From: Pseudomonadota bacterium
Lineage (GTDB): Bacteria; Pseudomonadota; Alphaproteobacteria; Sphingomonadales; Sphingomonadaceae
Direction of reading: 5' to 3'
Length of the DNA: 6,505 nucleotides
NCBI GenBank assembly: GCA_023386515.1
Contig: JAEWJQ010000035.1
Span: forward strand, 1 to 6,505
Part shown: one piece after another, positions 1 through 6,208 of the stretch
How the letters are laid out: every line of letters starts with the position of its first letter
How positions within the stretch are numbered: position 1 is the stretch's first letter
The notes under the pieces: generated by a model
Told to the model about the DNA's origin: nothing
What the model saw: only the letters and a program-made list of their open reading frames with translations
The model's database searches: none
Program-made: the position numbers and the translations under genes

Positions 1-1
1 C

Positions 2-736
2 ACGCTGGTGCGCGACGGCACGGTGGTGTCGCGCGACGGCCTCGCCCGGGTGCAGACGCCGCAGGGCTTCCGGACCGAGGCGCTGCGCGCCGCCCATGCC
101 GGCTGGCCCGCGGGCGAGGAGGCGACCGATGATGCCCAGATGGTGCGGCGGCTTGGCGGACGCGTCGTTCTGGTGCAGGGCGATGCGATGCTCGACAAGG
201 TCACGCATCCGCAGGATTTCGCCGCCGCCGAGGCGCGGCTCGCCTATGAGACGCGCAGCGCGTCCGGCTTCGACGTCCACCGGCTGGAGGCCGGCGAGGA
301 GTTGTGGCTGGGCGGTGTGCTGATCCCGCACGACAAGGGCCTGTCCGGCCACAGCGACGCCGACGTCGCGCTGCACGCGATCACCGATGCGCTGCTCGGC
401 ACGATCGCGGCGGGCGACATCGGCACGCATTTCCCGCCGAGCGACCCGCAGTGGCGCGGCGCCGAGTCGGGCCAGTTCCTGCGCCATGCCGCGCGACTGG
501 TCGCCGACCAGGGCGGCCGCATCGACTTCATCGACCTGACCCTGATCTGCGAAGCGCCCAAGATCGGCCCGCACCGGCCGGCGATGCGGGCGCGGATCGC
601 CGAACTGCTGGCGCTTCCCGAAGGCCGGGTCAGCGTCAAGGCGACGACCACCGAACGGCTGGGCTTCACCGGCCGTGGCGAGGGGATCGCCGTGCAGGCG
701 GTGGCGACGATCAGCCTGCCGGAGCAGCCGCGATGA
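2..736 (+). CDS. ispDF: IspDF bifunctional isoprenoid enzyme, C-terminal part (5' end outside window)
   Basis: This fused enzyme of the non-mevalonate (MEP) isoprenoid pathway acts in the cytoplasm. The IspD part makes CDP-methylerythritol and the IspF part cyclises its phosphorylated form to MEcPP. The reading frame is open from base 2, so 244 residues are visible; a full IspDF is about 380-390, so roughly 140 N-terminal residues lie upstream. Bases 2 to about 240 encode the end of IspD, with TPQGF at 56-70 and the KVT-PxDF motif near 197-220. IspF follows directly: GFDVHRL carries the metal ligands Asp (272-274) and His (278-280), GHSDADV supplies the third His (350-352), and IGTHFPPSD, the [15 protein letters not shown] block and a normal C-terminus follow. 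No stop or start separates the domains, so this is a true fusion. The stop overlaps the next start (ATGA). Confidence 0.96.
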   Translation, partial: TLVRDGTVVSRDGLARVQTPQGFRTEALRAAHAGWPAGEEATDDAQMVRRLGGRVVLVQGDAMLDKVTHPQDFAAAEARLAYETRSASGFDVHRLEAGEELWLGGVLIPHDKGLSGHSDADVALHAITDALLGTIAAGDIGTHFPPSDPQWRGAESGQFLRHAARLVADQGGRIDFIDLTLICEAPKIGPHRPAMRARIAELLALPEGRVSVKATTTERLGFTGRGEGIAVQAVATISLPEQPR

Positions 737-1254
737 TCCGCGCGCTCTTGCTGTCGACCGTACTGCTCGCCGCGCCGGTGCAGGCGCAGACCCGTTGCCT
801 GACCGCGCCCGAGGCGGAGGCGGTCACGCTCGTCGCGCTGCCGACGATCATCCAGCAGACCGGCGTCGTCTGTGCGACGAGGTTGCCGTCGTCCAGCCTG
901 CTGCGCCAGACCGACGGCAGCTTCATCGACCGATATCGCGACGCCGCCGAGCGCGCCTGGCCGACCGCGCGCGCCGCGATCGTCAAGCTCAGCGACCCGC
1001 TGATCGACGGGCTGCTGCAGTCCGAATTCGCGCGGCCGCTGCTCACCGCGGCGCTGGCGCCGCTGCTGGTCGGCCGGATCAATCCGGCGGATTGCGGCAC
1101 GATCGACCGGTTCGTGACGCAGCTCGCCCCCCTGCCGCCGCAGAATACCGCCGGCGTGATCGTGACGACGCTGGGCTATCTCAAGGCCGAGAAGGCGAAG
1201 GGCAAGGACAGCGCCGTGCCCGACCTGCCGCTGTGCACCGGGAGCGTCCGATGA
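733..1254 (+). CDS. Secreted hypothetical protein with four cysteines
   Basis: I do not recognise a family for this 173-residue protein. It starts with a clear Sec signal peptide: one Arg at position 3, a hydrophobic core at about 4-14, and a likely cleavage after VQA at 18/19. The mature protein is therefore probably periplasmic. It has four cysteines, at 22, 47, 121 and 168, all after the cleavage site, which could form two disulfides. The body looks mainly helical (an aromatic and charged stretch at 64-76, leucine-rich at 90-113). The tail has a Lys-rich stretch at 151-158. The start is supported by GGAG at 721-724, the ATGA overlap with the ispDF stop, and the signal peptide beginning exactly there. 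Its stop overlaps the pncC start, so it is probably cotranslated with both neighbours. Nothing visible suggests an enzymatic motif. Confidence 0.85.
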   Translation: MIRALLLSTVLLAAPVQAQTRCLTAPEAEAVTLVALPTIIQQTGVVCATRLPSSSLLRQTDGSFIDRYRDAAERAWPTARAAIVKLSDPLIDGLLQSEFARPLLTAALAPLLVGRINPADCGTIDRFVTQLAPLPPQNTAGVIVTTLGYLKAEKAKGKDSAVPDLPLCTGSVR

Positions 1255-1754
1255 CCGATACGATCCTGCCCGCCGAGCTGGTCGCCGCGGCCGCCCGCGT
1301 GGTCGAGGCGAACCGGGCCGCCGGGCGCACCGTCGCGGTCGCGGAGAGCTGCACCGGCGGCCTGGTCGCGGCGGCGATCACCGAGATTCCCGGCTCGTCC
1401 GACGTGCTCGGCGCCGGCTTCGTCACCTATTCCAACGACGCCAAGAAGGCGCTGCTCAAGGTCAATGCCGACGTGCTCGACACGTTCGGCGCGGTGTCGA
1501 TCGCGACCGCCTGGGCGATGGCGCAGGGTGCGCTGACGCAGAGCGGCGCCGATGTCGCGGTGGCGATCACCGGGGTCGCCGGCCCCGGCGGCGGATCGGT
1601 CAAAAAGCCGGTCGGCACGGTCGTCTTCGCCCGTGCCGAGAAGGGCGCGGACCAGGCCGACGTGCATGCCGACATGAAGGCGTTCGGCGACCTCGGCCGC
1701 GGCGGCATCCGCCTTCAGGCGGCGCTGGTCGCGCTGGAGCTGTTGCTGCCGTAG
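1251..1754 (+). CDS. pncC: CinA C-terminal domain protein, nicotinamide-nucleotide amidase
   Basis: This 167-residue protein is a stand-alone CinA C-terminal domain, the PncC type. PncC enzymes hydrolyse nicotinamide mononucleotide to nicotinate mononucleotide and ammonia, recycling NMN from NAD-consuming reactions such as DNA ligation. The family signatures are present in order: AESCTGG at 31-37, where the Ser belongs to the active site; GSSDVLGAGFVTYSNDAK at 48-65; and GVAGPGGGSVKKPVGTV at 108-124, the nucleotide/substrate loop. The N-terminal MoCF-like domain of long CinA proteins is absent, as in E. coli PncC. The start has GGGAG at 1240-1244, six bases before the ATG, and overlaps the upstream stop as ATGA. 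The last 40 bases overlap ratA on the other strand. Amidase activity is inferred from the family. Confidence 0.93.
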   Translation: MTDTILPAELVAAAARVVEANRAAGRTVAVAESCTGGLVAAAITEIPGSSDVLGAGFVTYSNDAKKALLKVNADVLDTFGAVSIATAWAMAQGALTQSGADVAVAITGVAGPGGGSVKKPVGTVVFARAEKGADQADVHADMKAFGDLGRGGIRLQAALVALELLLP

Positions 1755-2173
1755 AGTTTGGCGGCGCGTTCCTCGAAGGCGCCGATCATCTTGCGCAGCG
1801 CCATGCCGAACACCTGACCCGCGAGCATCTCGAACATCCGGTTCTTGAACTGGAAGTCGACGGTGAAATCGACCGCGCAGCCCGCCCCGTCGGGTCGGAA
1901 GCGCCAGTCGTTGTGGAGGTACTTCAGCGGCCCGTCGACATATTCGACATGGATACGGTCGGGCCGCTGCTTCTCGACCTTCGAGGTGAACGTCTCGCGC
2001 AGCCCCTTGAAGCCGACGATCATGTCGGCGAGCGTCGCGGTGTCGCTGTTCTGGCGGACGCGCATCGCGCTGACCCAGGGCAGGAACTCGGGATAGCGCT
2101 GCACGTCGGCCACCAGATCGAACATCTGTTCCGGCGTGTACGGCAGCCGCCGCGTCTCGCTATGCTTTGGCAT
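1715..2173 (-). CDS. ratA: RatA/Coq10-like START-domain protein (probable ubiquinone-binding)
   Basis: This 152-residue protein belongs to the SRPBCC/START-like family that includes eukaryotic Coq10 and E. coli RatA (YfjG). The hallmarks are [18 protein letters not shown] at 17-34, the strand-rich middle with [12 protein letters not shown] at 81-92, and the long C-terminal helix around 118-141. Coq10 proteins bind ubiquinone and support respiration; automatic pipelines often call this family a toxin, after E. coli RatA. I chose the ATG at 2171-2173, giving MPKHSETR, because the family normally begins close to this point. An in-frame ATG at 2185 would add MPPS. Neither has a visible Shine-Dalgarno sequence, so translation is probably coupled to lipA, whose end it overlaps by 14 bases. 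Residues 141-152, mostly a Ser/Ala tail, are antisense to the end of pncC. Confidence 0.9.
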   Translation of the reverse strand: MPKHSETRRLPYTPEQMFDLVADVQRYPEFLPWVSAMRVRQNSDTATLADMIVGFKGLRETFTSKVEKQRPDRIHVEYVDGPLKYLHNDWRFRPDGAGCAVDFTVDFQFKNRMFEMLAGQVFGMALRKMIGAFEERAAKLYGSNSSSATSAA

Positions 2174-3113
2174 GGACGGGGGCATGAACGGGCGTCGTGC
2201 CAGCCAGCTTCGCGTCCCGCGCCGCCCTCATCTTGGCGAAGTCGTCGCCGGCATGATAGCTCGACCGGGTCAGCGGCGACGAGGCGACGAGTAGGAAGCC
2301 CTTTGCCCGGGCGATCGACGCATAGGCGGCGAACGCCTTCGGATTGACGAATTCGGCGACCTTGGCGTGGCGGGGCGTCGGCTGCAGATACTGGCCCATG
2401 GTGAGGAAGTCGATGTCGGCCGAGCGCATGTCGTCCATCACCTGATGCACCTCCAGCCGCTCCTCGCCGAGGCCGAGCATGATGCCCGACTTGGTGAAGA
2501 TCGACGGGTCGAGCTTCTTGACGCTCTCCAGCAGGCGCAGCGAGGCGTAATAGCGCGCGCCCGGCCGGATCGTCGGATACAGCCTGGGCACGGTTTCGAG
2601 GTTGTGGTTGTAGACGTCTGGTCGGGCGGCGACGATCGCCTCGACCGCGGCCTCGTGCTTGTTGCGGAAATCCGGGGTCAGGATCTCGATCGTCGTGGTC
2701 GGATTGGACCGCCGGATCGCCTCGATCACCTTGACGAACTGCTTGGCACCGCCGTCGGGCAGGTCGTCCCGATCGACCGAGGTGACGACGATATGCTCAA
2801 GGCCCATCTGCGCCGCCGCATCCGCCACGTTCTGCGGCTCCATCGGGTCGACCGCACGCGGCATGCCGGTCTTGACGTTGCAAAAGGCGCAGGCGCGCGT
2901 GCAGGTGTCGCCGAGGATCATGACGGTGGCGTGTTTCTTCGACCAGCATTCGCCGATGTTCGGGCAGGCCGCCTCTTCGCACACCGTCGTCAGGCTCTTG
3001 GCACGCATCAGCTCGCGCGTCGCGGCGAAGCCGGCGCTGGTGGGCGCCTTGACGCGAATCCAGTCGGGCTTGCGCTGCCGCTCCGGGCGGGCCACCGGGG
3101 TCATCTCGTTCAT
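2160..3113 (-). CDS. lipA: Lipoyl synthase (radical SAM)
   Basis: LipA inserts two sulfurs into protein-bound octanoyl groups to make the lipoyl cofactor of pyruvate and 2-oxoglutarate dehydrogenases and the glycine cleavage system. From the chosen start it is 317 residues, normal for the family. The auxiliary iron-sulfur cluster cysteines are C45, C50 and C56 ([12 protein letters not shown]), with the RSSY serine ligand motif at 283-286. The radical SAM cluster is C71, C75 and C78 (CTRACAFC). [30 protein letters not shown] and [10 protein letters not shown] are also typical. I prefer the ATG at 3111-3113 ([10 protein letters not shown]). A GTG at 3161 would add 16 residues and an ATG at 3104 would remove three; none has a good ribosome binding site. 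The C-terminus carries a PVHAPVHA repeat. It is transcribed with ratA and divergently from the carbonic anhydrase gene. Confidence 0.96.
   Translation of the reverse strand: MNEMTPVARPERQRKPDWIRVKAPTSAGFAATRELMRAKSLTTVCEEAACPNIGECWSKKHATVMILGDTCTRACAFCNVKTGMPRAVDPMEPQNVADAAAQMGLEHIVVTSVDRDDLPDGGAKQFVKVIEAIRRSNPTTTIEILTPDFRNKHEAAVEAIVAARPDVYNHNLETVPRLYPTIRPGARYYASLRLLESVKKLDPSIFTKSGIMLGLGEERLEVHQVMDDMRSADIDFLTMGQYLQPTPRHAKVAEFVNPKAFAAYASIARAKGFLLVASSPLTRSSYHAGDDFAKMRAARDAKLAGTTPVHAPVHAKA
2169..2192. repeat. 12-bp tandem duplication at the lipA/ratA junction
   Basis: Two adjacent 12-base units, 2169-2180 and 2181-2192, differ at one base (GGCATGGACGGG and GGCATGAACGGG). In the lipA frame each unit encodes PVHA exactly. 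In the ratA frame each unit supplies one in-frame ATG, at 2173 and 2185. Seen directly in the sequence; a slippage origin is inferred. Confidence 0.85.
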
Positions 3114-3120
3114 GACGCGC

Positions 3121-3149
3121 GAGATAGCGCCTGTGGCCCGGCGAAACAA
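3121..3149 (-). promoter_or_regulatory. Candidate lipA promoter, alphaproteobacterial housekeeping type
   Basis: On the minus strand, TTGTTTC (about 3143-3149) is followed after 14 bases by GCTATCTC (3121-3128). This resembles the Caulobacter housekeeping promoter pattern of a TTGACG-like -35 box, 10-14 bases, then GCTANAWC; the -10 matches 7 of 8 positions, the -35 only its first three. Transcription would start almost at the ATG at 3113, giving a leaderless mRNA, which fits the lack of a ribosome binding site. Found by eye only. Confidence 0.35.
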
Positions 3150-3220
3150 CGGATGTGCCACGAAGTGTTGCTATGGGACCGCAAAGGCCCTGATGTGCGT
3201 TAGCGGACGCGATATTTTCC

Positions 3221-3226
3221 AGGAGG
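3221..3226 (+). promoter_or_regulatory. Strong ribosome binding site of the carbonic anhydrase gene
   Basis: AGGAGG lies five bases before the GTG at 3232. It decides the start: the same frame stays open far upstream through the antisense of lipA, but only this GTG has a matching Shine-Dalgarno sequence, and the family N-terminus begins there. Confidence 0.85.
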
Positions 3227-3231
3227 GATGC

Positions 3232-3861
3232 GTGACCGACTTTGCCGACATGATCCAAGGCTACCACCGTTTTCGCGACACCGGCTGGGCGCAGCAGCGC
3301 GAACGCTGGGACGAGCTGAAGGACGGTCAGAGCCCGAAGGTGATGGTGATCGCCTGTTCGGACAGCCGGGTCGATCCGTCGCAGATCTTCGACGTGTCGC
3401 CGGGCGAGATCTTCGTGGTGCGCAACGTTGCCAATCTGGTGCCGCCCTATGAGGTCGGCGGCGGCCGTCATGGCGTCTCCGCCGCGCTGGAGTTCGCGGT
3501 GACGCAACTCGAGGTGCCGGAGGTGGTGGTGATGGGCCATGCCTCGTGCGGCGGCTGCGCGGCGTCGCTGTCGGGTGCGTTCGACGGCCATGCGCCGGGC
3601 GATGGCGGCTTCATCGCGCAATGGGTCGGCCTGCTCGACGAGGCGCGCGAGAAGGTGCGTGCCGAGCACGGCGACGGCCCCGAGGCGAAAAGGGCGATGG
3701 AGCATGAGGCGGTGCGCGTCAGCCTCGCCAATCTGCGCACCTTCCCCTTCGTGAAGGAGCGCGAGGACGCAGGCACCTTGGCGCTGCGCGGCGCCTATTT
3801 CGCGATCGCCGACGGCGTGCTGCACGTCATGGACAACGAGGGCCGATTCGCGGCTGCATAA
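3232..3861 (+). CDS. can: Beta-class carbonic anhydrase
   Basis: This cytoplasmic zinc enzyme interconverts CO2 and bicarbonate, supplying bicarbonate for carboxylation reactions. The 209-residue product has the normal length. The zinc ligands Cys42, His103 and Cys106 are visible in CSDSR (42-46) and GHASCGGC (102-109). Asp44 and Arg46 form the conserved dyad. Between them are GEIFVVRNVANLVPPYE (58-74) and GVSAALEFAV (81-90), both typical of the family. The tail GAYFAIADGVLHVMDNEGRF is also characteristic. Translation starts at a GTG with a strong Shine-Dalgarno sequence. The gene is monocistronic: it diverges from lipA across 118 bases and is followed 11 bases after its stop by a hairpin, then by a convergent gene. 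No signal peptide is present. Confidence 0.95.
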   Translation: MTDFADMIQGYHRFRDTGWAQQRERWDELKDGQSPKVMVIACSDSRVDPSQIFDVSPGEIFVVRNVANLVPPYEVGGGRHGVSAALEFAVTQLEVPEVVVMGHASCGGCAASLSGAFDGHAPGDGGFIAQWVGLLDEAREKVRAEHGDGPEAKRAMEHEAVRVSLANLRTFPFVKEREDAGTLALRGAYFAIADGVLHVMDNEGRFAAA

Positions 3862-3872
3862 GCCGGTCGTCG

Positions 3873-3902
3873 CGTCGCCCCGGCCGATCCGCCGGGGCGG
3901 CG
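3873..3902. terminator. GC-rich hairpin between convergent genes, likely bidirectional terminator
   Basis: A perfect nine-base-pair stem, CGCCCCGGC (3876-3884) against GCCGGGGCG (3891-3899), closes a six-base loop. One G-U pair and two more G-C pairs extend it to 3873 and 3902. It fills most of the 48-base gap between the stops of the carbonic anhydrase and PPK2 genes. There is no clear U tract on either side, so its efficiency as an intrinsic terminator is uncertain. Confidence 0.6.
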
Positions 3903-3909
3903 GGCAGGA

Positions 3910-4680
3910 TCAGCCTGTCAGCGCCTCCCTGGCGATCCGCTCGAGCTTCGGATCGAGCGGTGGCGGCGTCATGTCGACATGGCGTTCGAGCTGGTCGGCG
4001 ACGGCGGTGAGCGCAGCAATGCGAGCGGATTTCTTGTCGTCGCCCGCGATCACCGTCCAGGGCGCGCCGCCCGTATCGGTACGGGCGAACATGTCGTGCA
4101 TCGCGGCCAGATAGTCGGCTCGGCGCGCGCGATTGCGGTAATCGTCGGGACCCGTCTTCCACCGCTTCCACGGATCTTCCAGCCGCGCCTTGAGCCGTTT
4201 GTCCTGTTCCTTCTGGCTGGTGTGGACGAACAATTTGACAAGCGTCGTGCCGCTTTCGATCAGTTCCGCTTCGAAGGCGTTGATCTCTTCGTAGCCGCGG
4301 CGCCATTCCTCCTCGCTGGCATAGCCCTCGACCCGCTCGACGAGCACGCGGCCATACCAGCTGCGATCGAAGACGCTGATGTTGCCGGGCTGCGGCAGCC
4401 GTTGACGAAACCGCCAGAGGAAGTCGTGCGCCGTCTCTTCCGCCGTCGGCGCGCTGATCGGATAGACCTCGTAGCGGCGCTGGTCCCAGCGCTGGGTGAG
4501 ACGTTCGATGATGCCGCCCTTCCCTGCGGCGTCCCAGCCTTCCAGCATGACGACGGCGGCGCGGTCGTGGACGATATGGGCGACGAGGATATGCTCGAGC
4601 CGCTTCTGCAGCGCCTTCAGATCGTCGGCATAGTCGCCCTTGTAGTGATGGTCGCTCTCATAGTCGTTCAGGTCGATCAT
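3910..4680 (-). CDS. ppk2: Polyphosphate kinase 2 family protein, single-domain, class II-like
   Basis: PPK2 enzymes move phosphate between inorganic polyphosphate and nucleotides, usually using polyphosphate to phosphorylate AMP, ADP or GDP. This 256-residue protein has one complete domain. The Walker A loop is EGWDAAGKGG (47-56), Walker B is SVFDRSWYGR (102-111), and the lid region follows around 165-205 with many Arg and Lys residues for polyphosphate. EGWDAAGKGG and FDRSWYGRVLVERVEG most resemble class II enzymes (polyphosphate:AMP phosphotransferases), which typically carry two fused domains, so a single-domain form is notable. The class call is from memory of family motifs; the reaction is not proven. 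The ATG at 4678-4680 is preceded by GGAGGTGA at 4684-4691. It overlaps the end of the upstream permease gene by 23 bases, implying one operon. Confidence 0.93.
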   Translation of the reverse strand: MIDLNDYESDHHYKGDYADDLKALQKRLEHILVAHIVHDRAAVVMLEGWDAAGKGGIIERLTQRWDQRRYEVYPISAPTAEETAHDFLWRFRQRLPQPGNISVFDRSWYGRVLVERVEGYASEEEWRRGYEEINAFEAELIESGTTLVKLFVHTSQKEQDKRLKARLEDPWKRWKTGPDDYRNRARRADYLAAMHDMFARTDTGGAPWTVIAGDDKKSARIAALTAVADQLERHVDMTPPPLDPKLERIAREALTG

Positions 4681-6070
4681 CCGTCACCTCCGGCACGTGA
4701 ACGCGCCAGTCGCCGCGGCGACGCAGCACCAGCACGTAATAGGCGGCAGAGGCGGCGATCTGCAGCGCGGTCATGATCAGGCCGGGCCGGCCCTCCGCGG
4801 GGTCGAGCCAGCTCGTCCAGGTGATATAGCCGAGTGCGGCCAGCGTCGCGATCGGTGCGAGCGGGAAGAGCGGCATGCGATAGGCGGCATGCGCGGTGCC
4901 GCCGTTCCACCGGCCGACCAGCGCGGCGATGGCGATGCCGGCATAGATGGCGACGAGGCCGGTGCCGCTGAGCACCAGCAGCAGCGTGAGCGGCAGGAAG
5001 CAGCAGGCAACGCCGACCCCGCCGACGATCAGCGTGCCGACCCAGGGCGAACCCAGGCGCGGGTGGATCATCGCCATCCACCGGTCGAGCGGTCGGCCCC
5101 AGCTGCCATCGCGGGCGGTGCCGTAGAAGAAGCGGGCGCAGGCGAGGATGCAGGCGATGATCGCGTTGACGATGGCGATGACCACGCCGATCGCGATCGC
5201 ATCCGCGATCCAGCCGCCGCCGCGCATCCGGGCGAGCAGGCCGAACGGATCGTCGGCGGTGACCGCGCCGTGCAGATCGGGCGCACCGACCAGCAGCGCG
5301 ACGGTCGGCGCGATCTCGAACATCAGGGTGAGGACGAGGCTGGCGAGGATCGCCCGCGCGATCAGCCGTGACGGCTCGCGCATCTCCTCGGCGAAATAGA
5401 CCGCGGCGCCATAGCCGTTGAGCGCGAAGATGGCGATCGAGGTAGCGAGGCCGATCGCCGCCGGGCTGGCGGGGACCAACGCTCCCGCCGACGGCATGAC
5501 GGGGTGGAGCAGCATCGCGCCGACCGGGCGGGCGCGATCGGCGAGACCGAGCGCGACGATCGCAGCCAGCGCGAGCATCTCGCCGAGCAGGAAGAGGCCG
5601 GTGACCCAGGCGTTGACCCGGATCTGGAGCAGCGCGACCAGCGTCGCGCCGGCGACCACGGCGACAGCGACCGGTATGGTGGGCAGCCCCGGCCAGACGG
5701 TCGACAGCACCGCGCTGATGCCGAGCCCGGCGACCGGCGGGAAGAAGAGATTGTTGAACACGTTGACGCCGAGCATCACGAAGCCGGCGAGCGGCCCCAG
5801 CGTCTGCGCCACCGCGACATATTCGCCGCCGGCGACCGGCCAGGCGCTCGACAGTTCGGCATAGACGAAGGCGGTGGCGACGCAGACGATGCCGGCGAGC
5901 ACCATCGCCCAGATCGCGCCGGTCCCGGCGACCTGCAGCATCCCCGGCACGATGACGAACACCGAAGAGGCCGGGGTGGCCACCGATAGGGTCAGGAACA
6001 AGACGCCCATCACGCCCAGGCTGCGGGTCAGCGGCGGCGCGGGCCGGCCAAGTGATTGATCGTCCAGCAT
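4658..6070 (-). CDS. APC-superfamily amino acid/polyamine permease
   Basis: This 470-residue inner-membrane protein is a secondary transporter of the amino acid-polyamine-organocation (APC) superfamily. About twelve membrane segments can be read, roughly at 20-43, 52-71, 94-122, 131-149, 155-177, 203-222, 239-263, 288-312, 343-361, 362-386, 400-419 and 430-449. Family marks include the AELSSAWPVAGGEYVAV block after segment 2 (71-87), the EEMREPSR loop after segment 6 (228-235), and the loop at 320-345 ending in HPRLGSPW. Short hydrophilic ends face the cytoplasm. The substrate cannot be read from sequence. The ATG at 6068-6070 has a weak GGGGGA upstream. It is the first gene of a probable two-gene operon with ppk2, and it diverges from the AIM24-family gene. 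Confidence 0.9.
   Translation of the reverse strand: MLDDQSLGRPAPPLTRSLGVMGVLFLTLSVATPASSVFVIVPGMLQVAGTGAIWAMVLAGIVCVATAFVYAELSSAWPVAGGEYVAVAQTLGPLAGFVMLGVNVFNNLFFPPVAGLGISAVLSTVWPGLPTIPVAVAVVAGATLVALLQIRVNAWVTGLFLLGEMLALAAIVALGLADRARPVGAMLLHPVMPSAGALVPASPAAIGLATSIAIFALNGYGAAVYFAEEMREPSRLIARAILASLVLTLMFEIAPTVALLVGAPDLHGAVTADDPFGLLARMRGGGWIADAIAIGVVIAIVNAIIACILACARFFYGTARDGSWGRPLDRWMAMIHPRLGSPWVGTLIVGGVGVACCFLPLTLLLVLSGTGLVAIYAGIAIAALVGRWNGGTAHAAYRMPLFPLAPIATLAALGYITWTSWLDPAEGRPGLIMTALQIAASAAYYVLVLRRRGDWRVHVPEVTDDRPERL
4684..4691 (-). promoter_or_regulatory. Ribosome binding site of ppk2, inside the permease coding sequence
   Basis: Read on the minus strand, GGAGGTGA stands three bases before the ppk2 ATG, with the GGAGG core six bases away. 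It lies in the last codons of the permease gene, so the kinase can be translated efficiently from the shared mRNA and its start is well fixed. Confidence 0.8.
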
Positions 6071-6208
6071 TGTCCCCCGGCCTATACCCCGGCGGGTCTA
6101 GTGGCATGGTTAACGTGGTGAAGAAAGATGGTGATGCTGGCCTTTCCCGCCCCTCCCGGGCCCGTCCCCGGTGTGCTATCGCGCTGCCACACGTGGTGGG
6201 AGACGATC
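6071..6208. promoter_or_regulatory. Divergent intergenic region between permease and AIM24-family genes
   Basis: These 138 bases must hold promoters for both flanking genes. I could not identify a convincing -35/-10 pair on either strand. Visible elements are TTAACCAT on the minus strand (6106-6113), which resembles a CtrA half-site, a C/G-rich patch at 6147-6172, and a CACGTG palindrome at 6190-6195 just before the plus-strand ribosome binding site. Confidence 0.5.

Noticed and set aside
304..732. An upstream extension of the secreted protein's frame through ispDF
   Set aside because: It is the out-of-frame shadow of ispDF. The signal peptide, GGAG site and ATGA overlap all place the start at 733.
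3168..3196. Possible sigma-70 promoter (TTGCTA, 17 bases, TGATGT) before carbonic anhydrase
   Set aside because: The -10 matches the consensus at only two positions, so it is indistinguishable from chance.
2659..3231. A long upstream extension of the carbonic anhydrase frame
   Set aside because: The extension is antisense to lipA, and only the GTG at 3232 has a ribosome binding site and the family N-terminus.
2797..3825. A 342-codon open frame on the minus strand spanning the carbonic anhydrase gene and the start of lipA
   Set aside because: It is antisense to carbonic anhydrase and out of frame with lipA. Its product is a His/Arg/Ala-rich string with no family motif, as expected for stop-poor, GC-rich DNA.
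4677..6107. A 476-codon open frame on the minus strand parallel to the permease gene
   Set aside because: Its translation is an Arg/Ala/Gly/Asp-rich frameshifted version of the permease, with no hydrophobic segments. The permease frame has clear membrane segments and family motifs.
6110..6138. Possible promoter (TTAACG, 17 bases, GATGCT) before the AIM24-family gene
   Set aside because: Both boxes match the consensus poorly and nothing else supports them.
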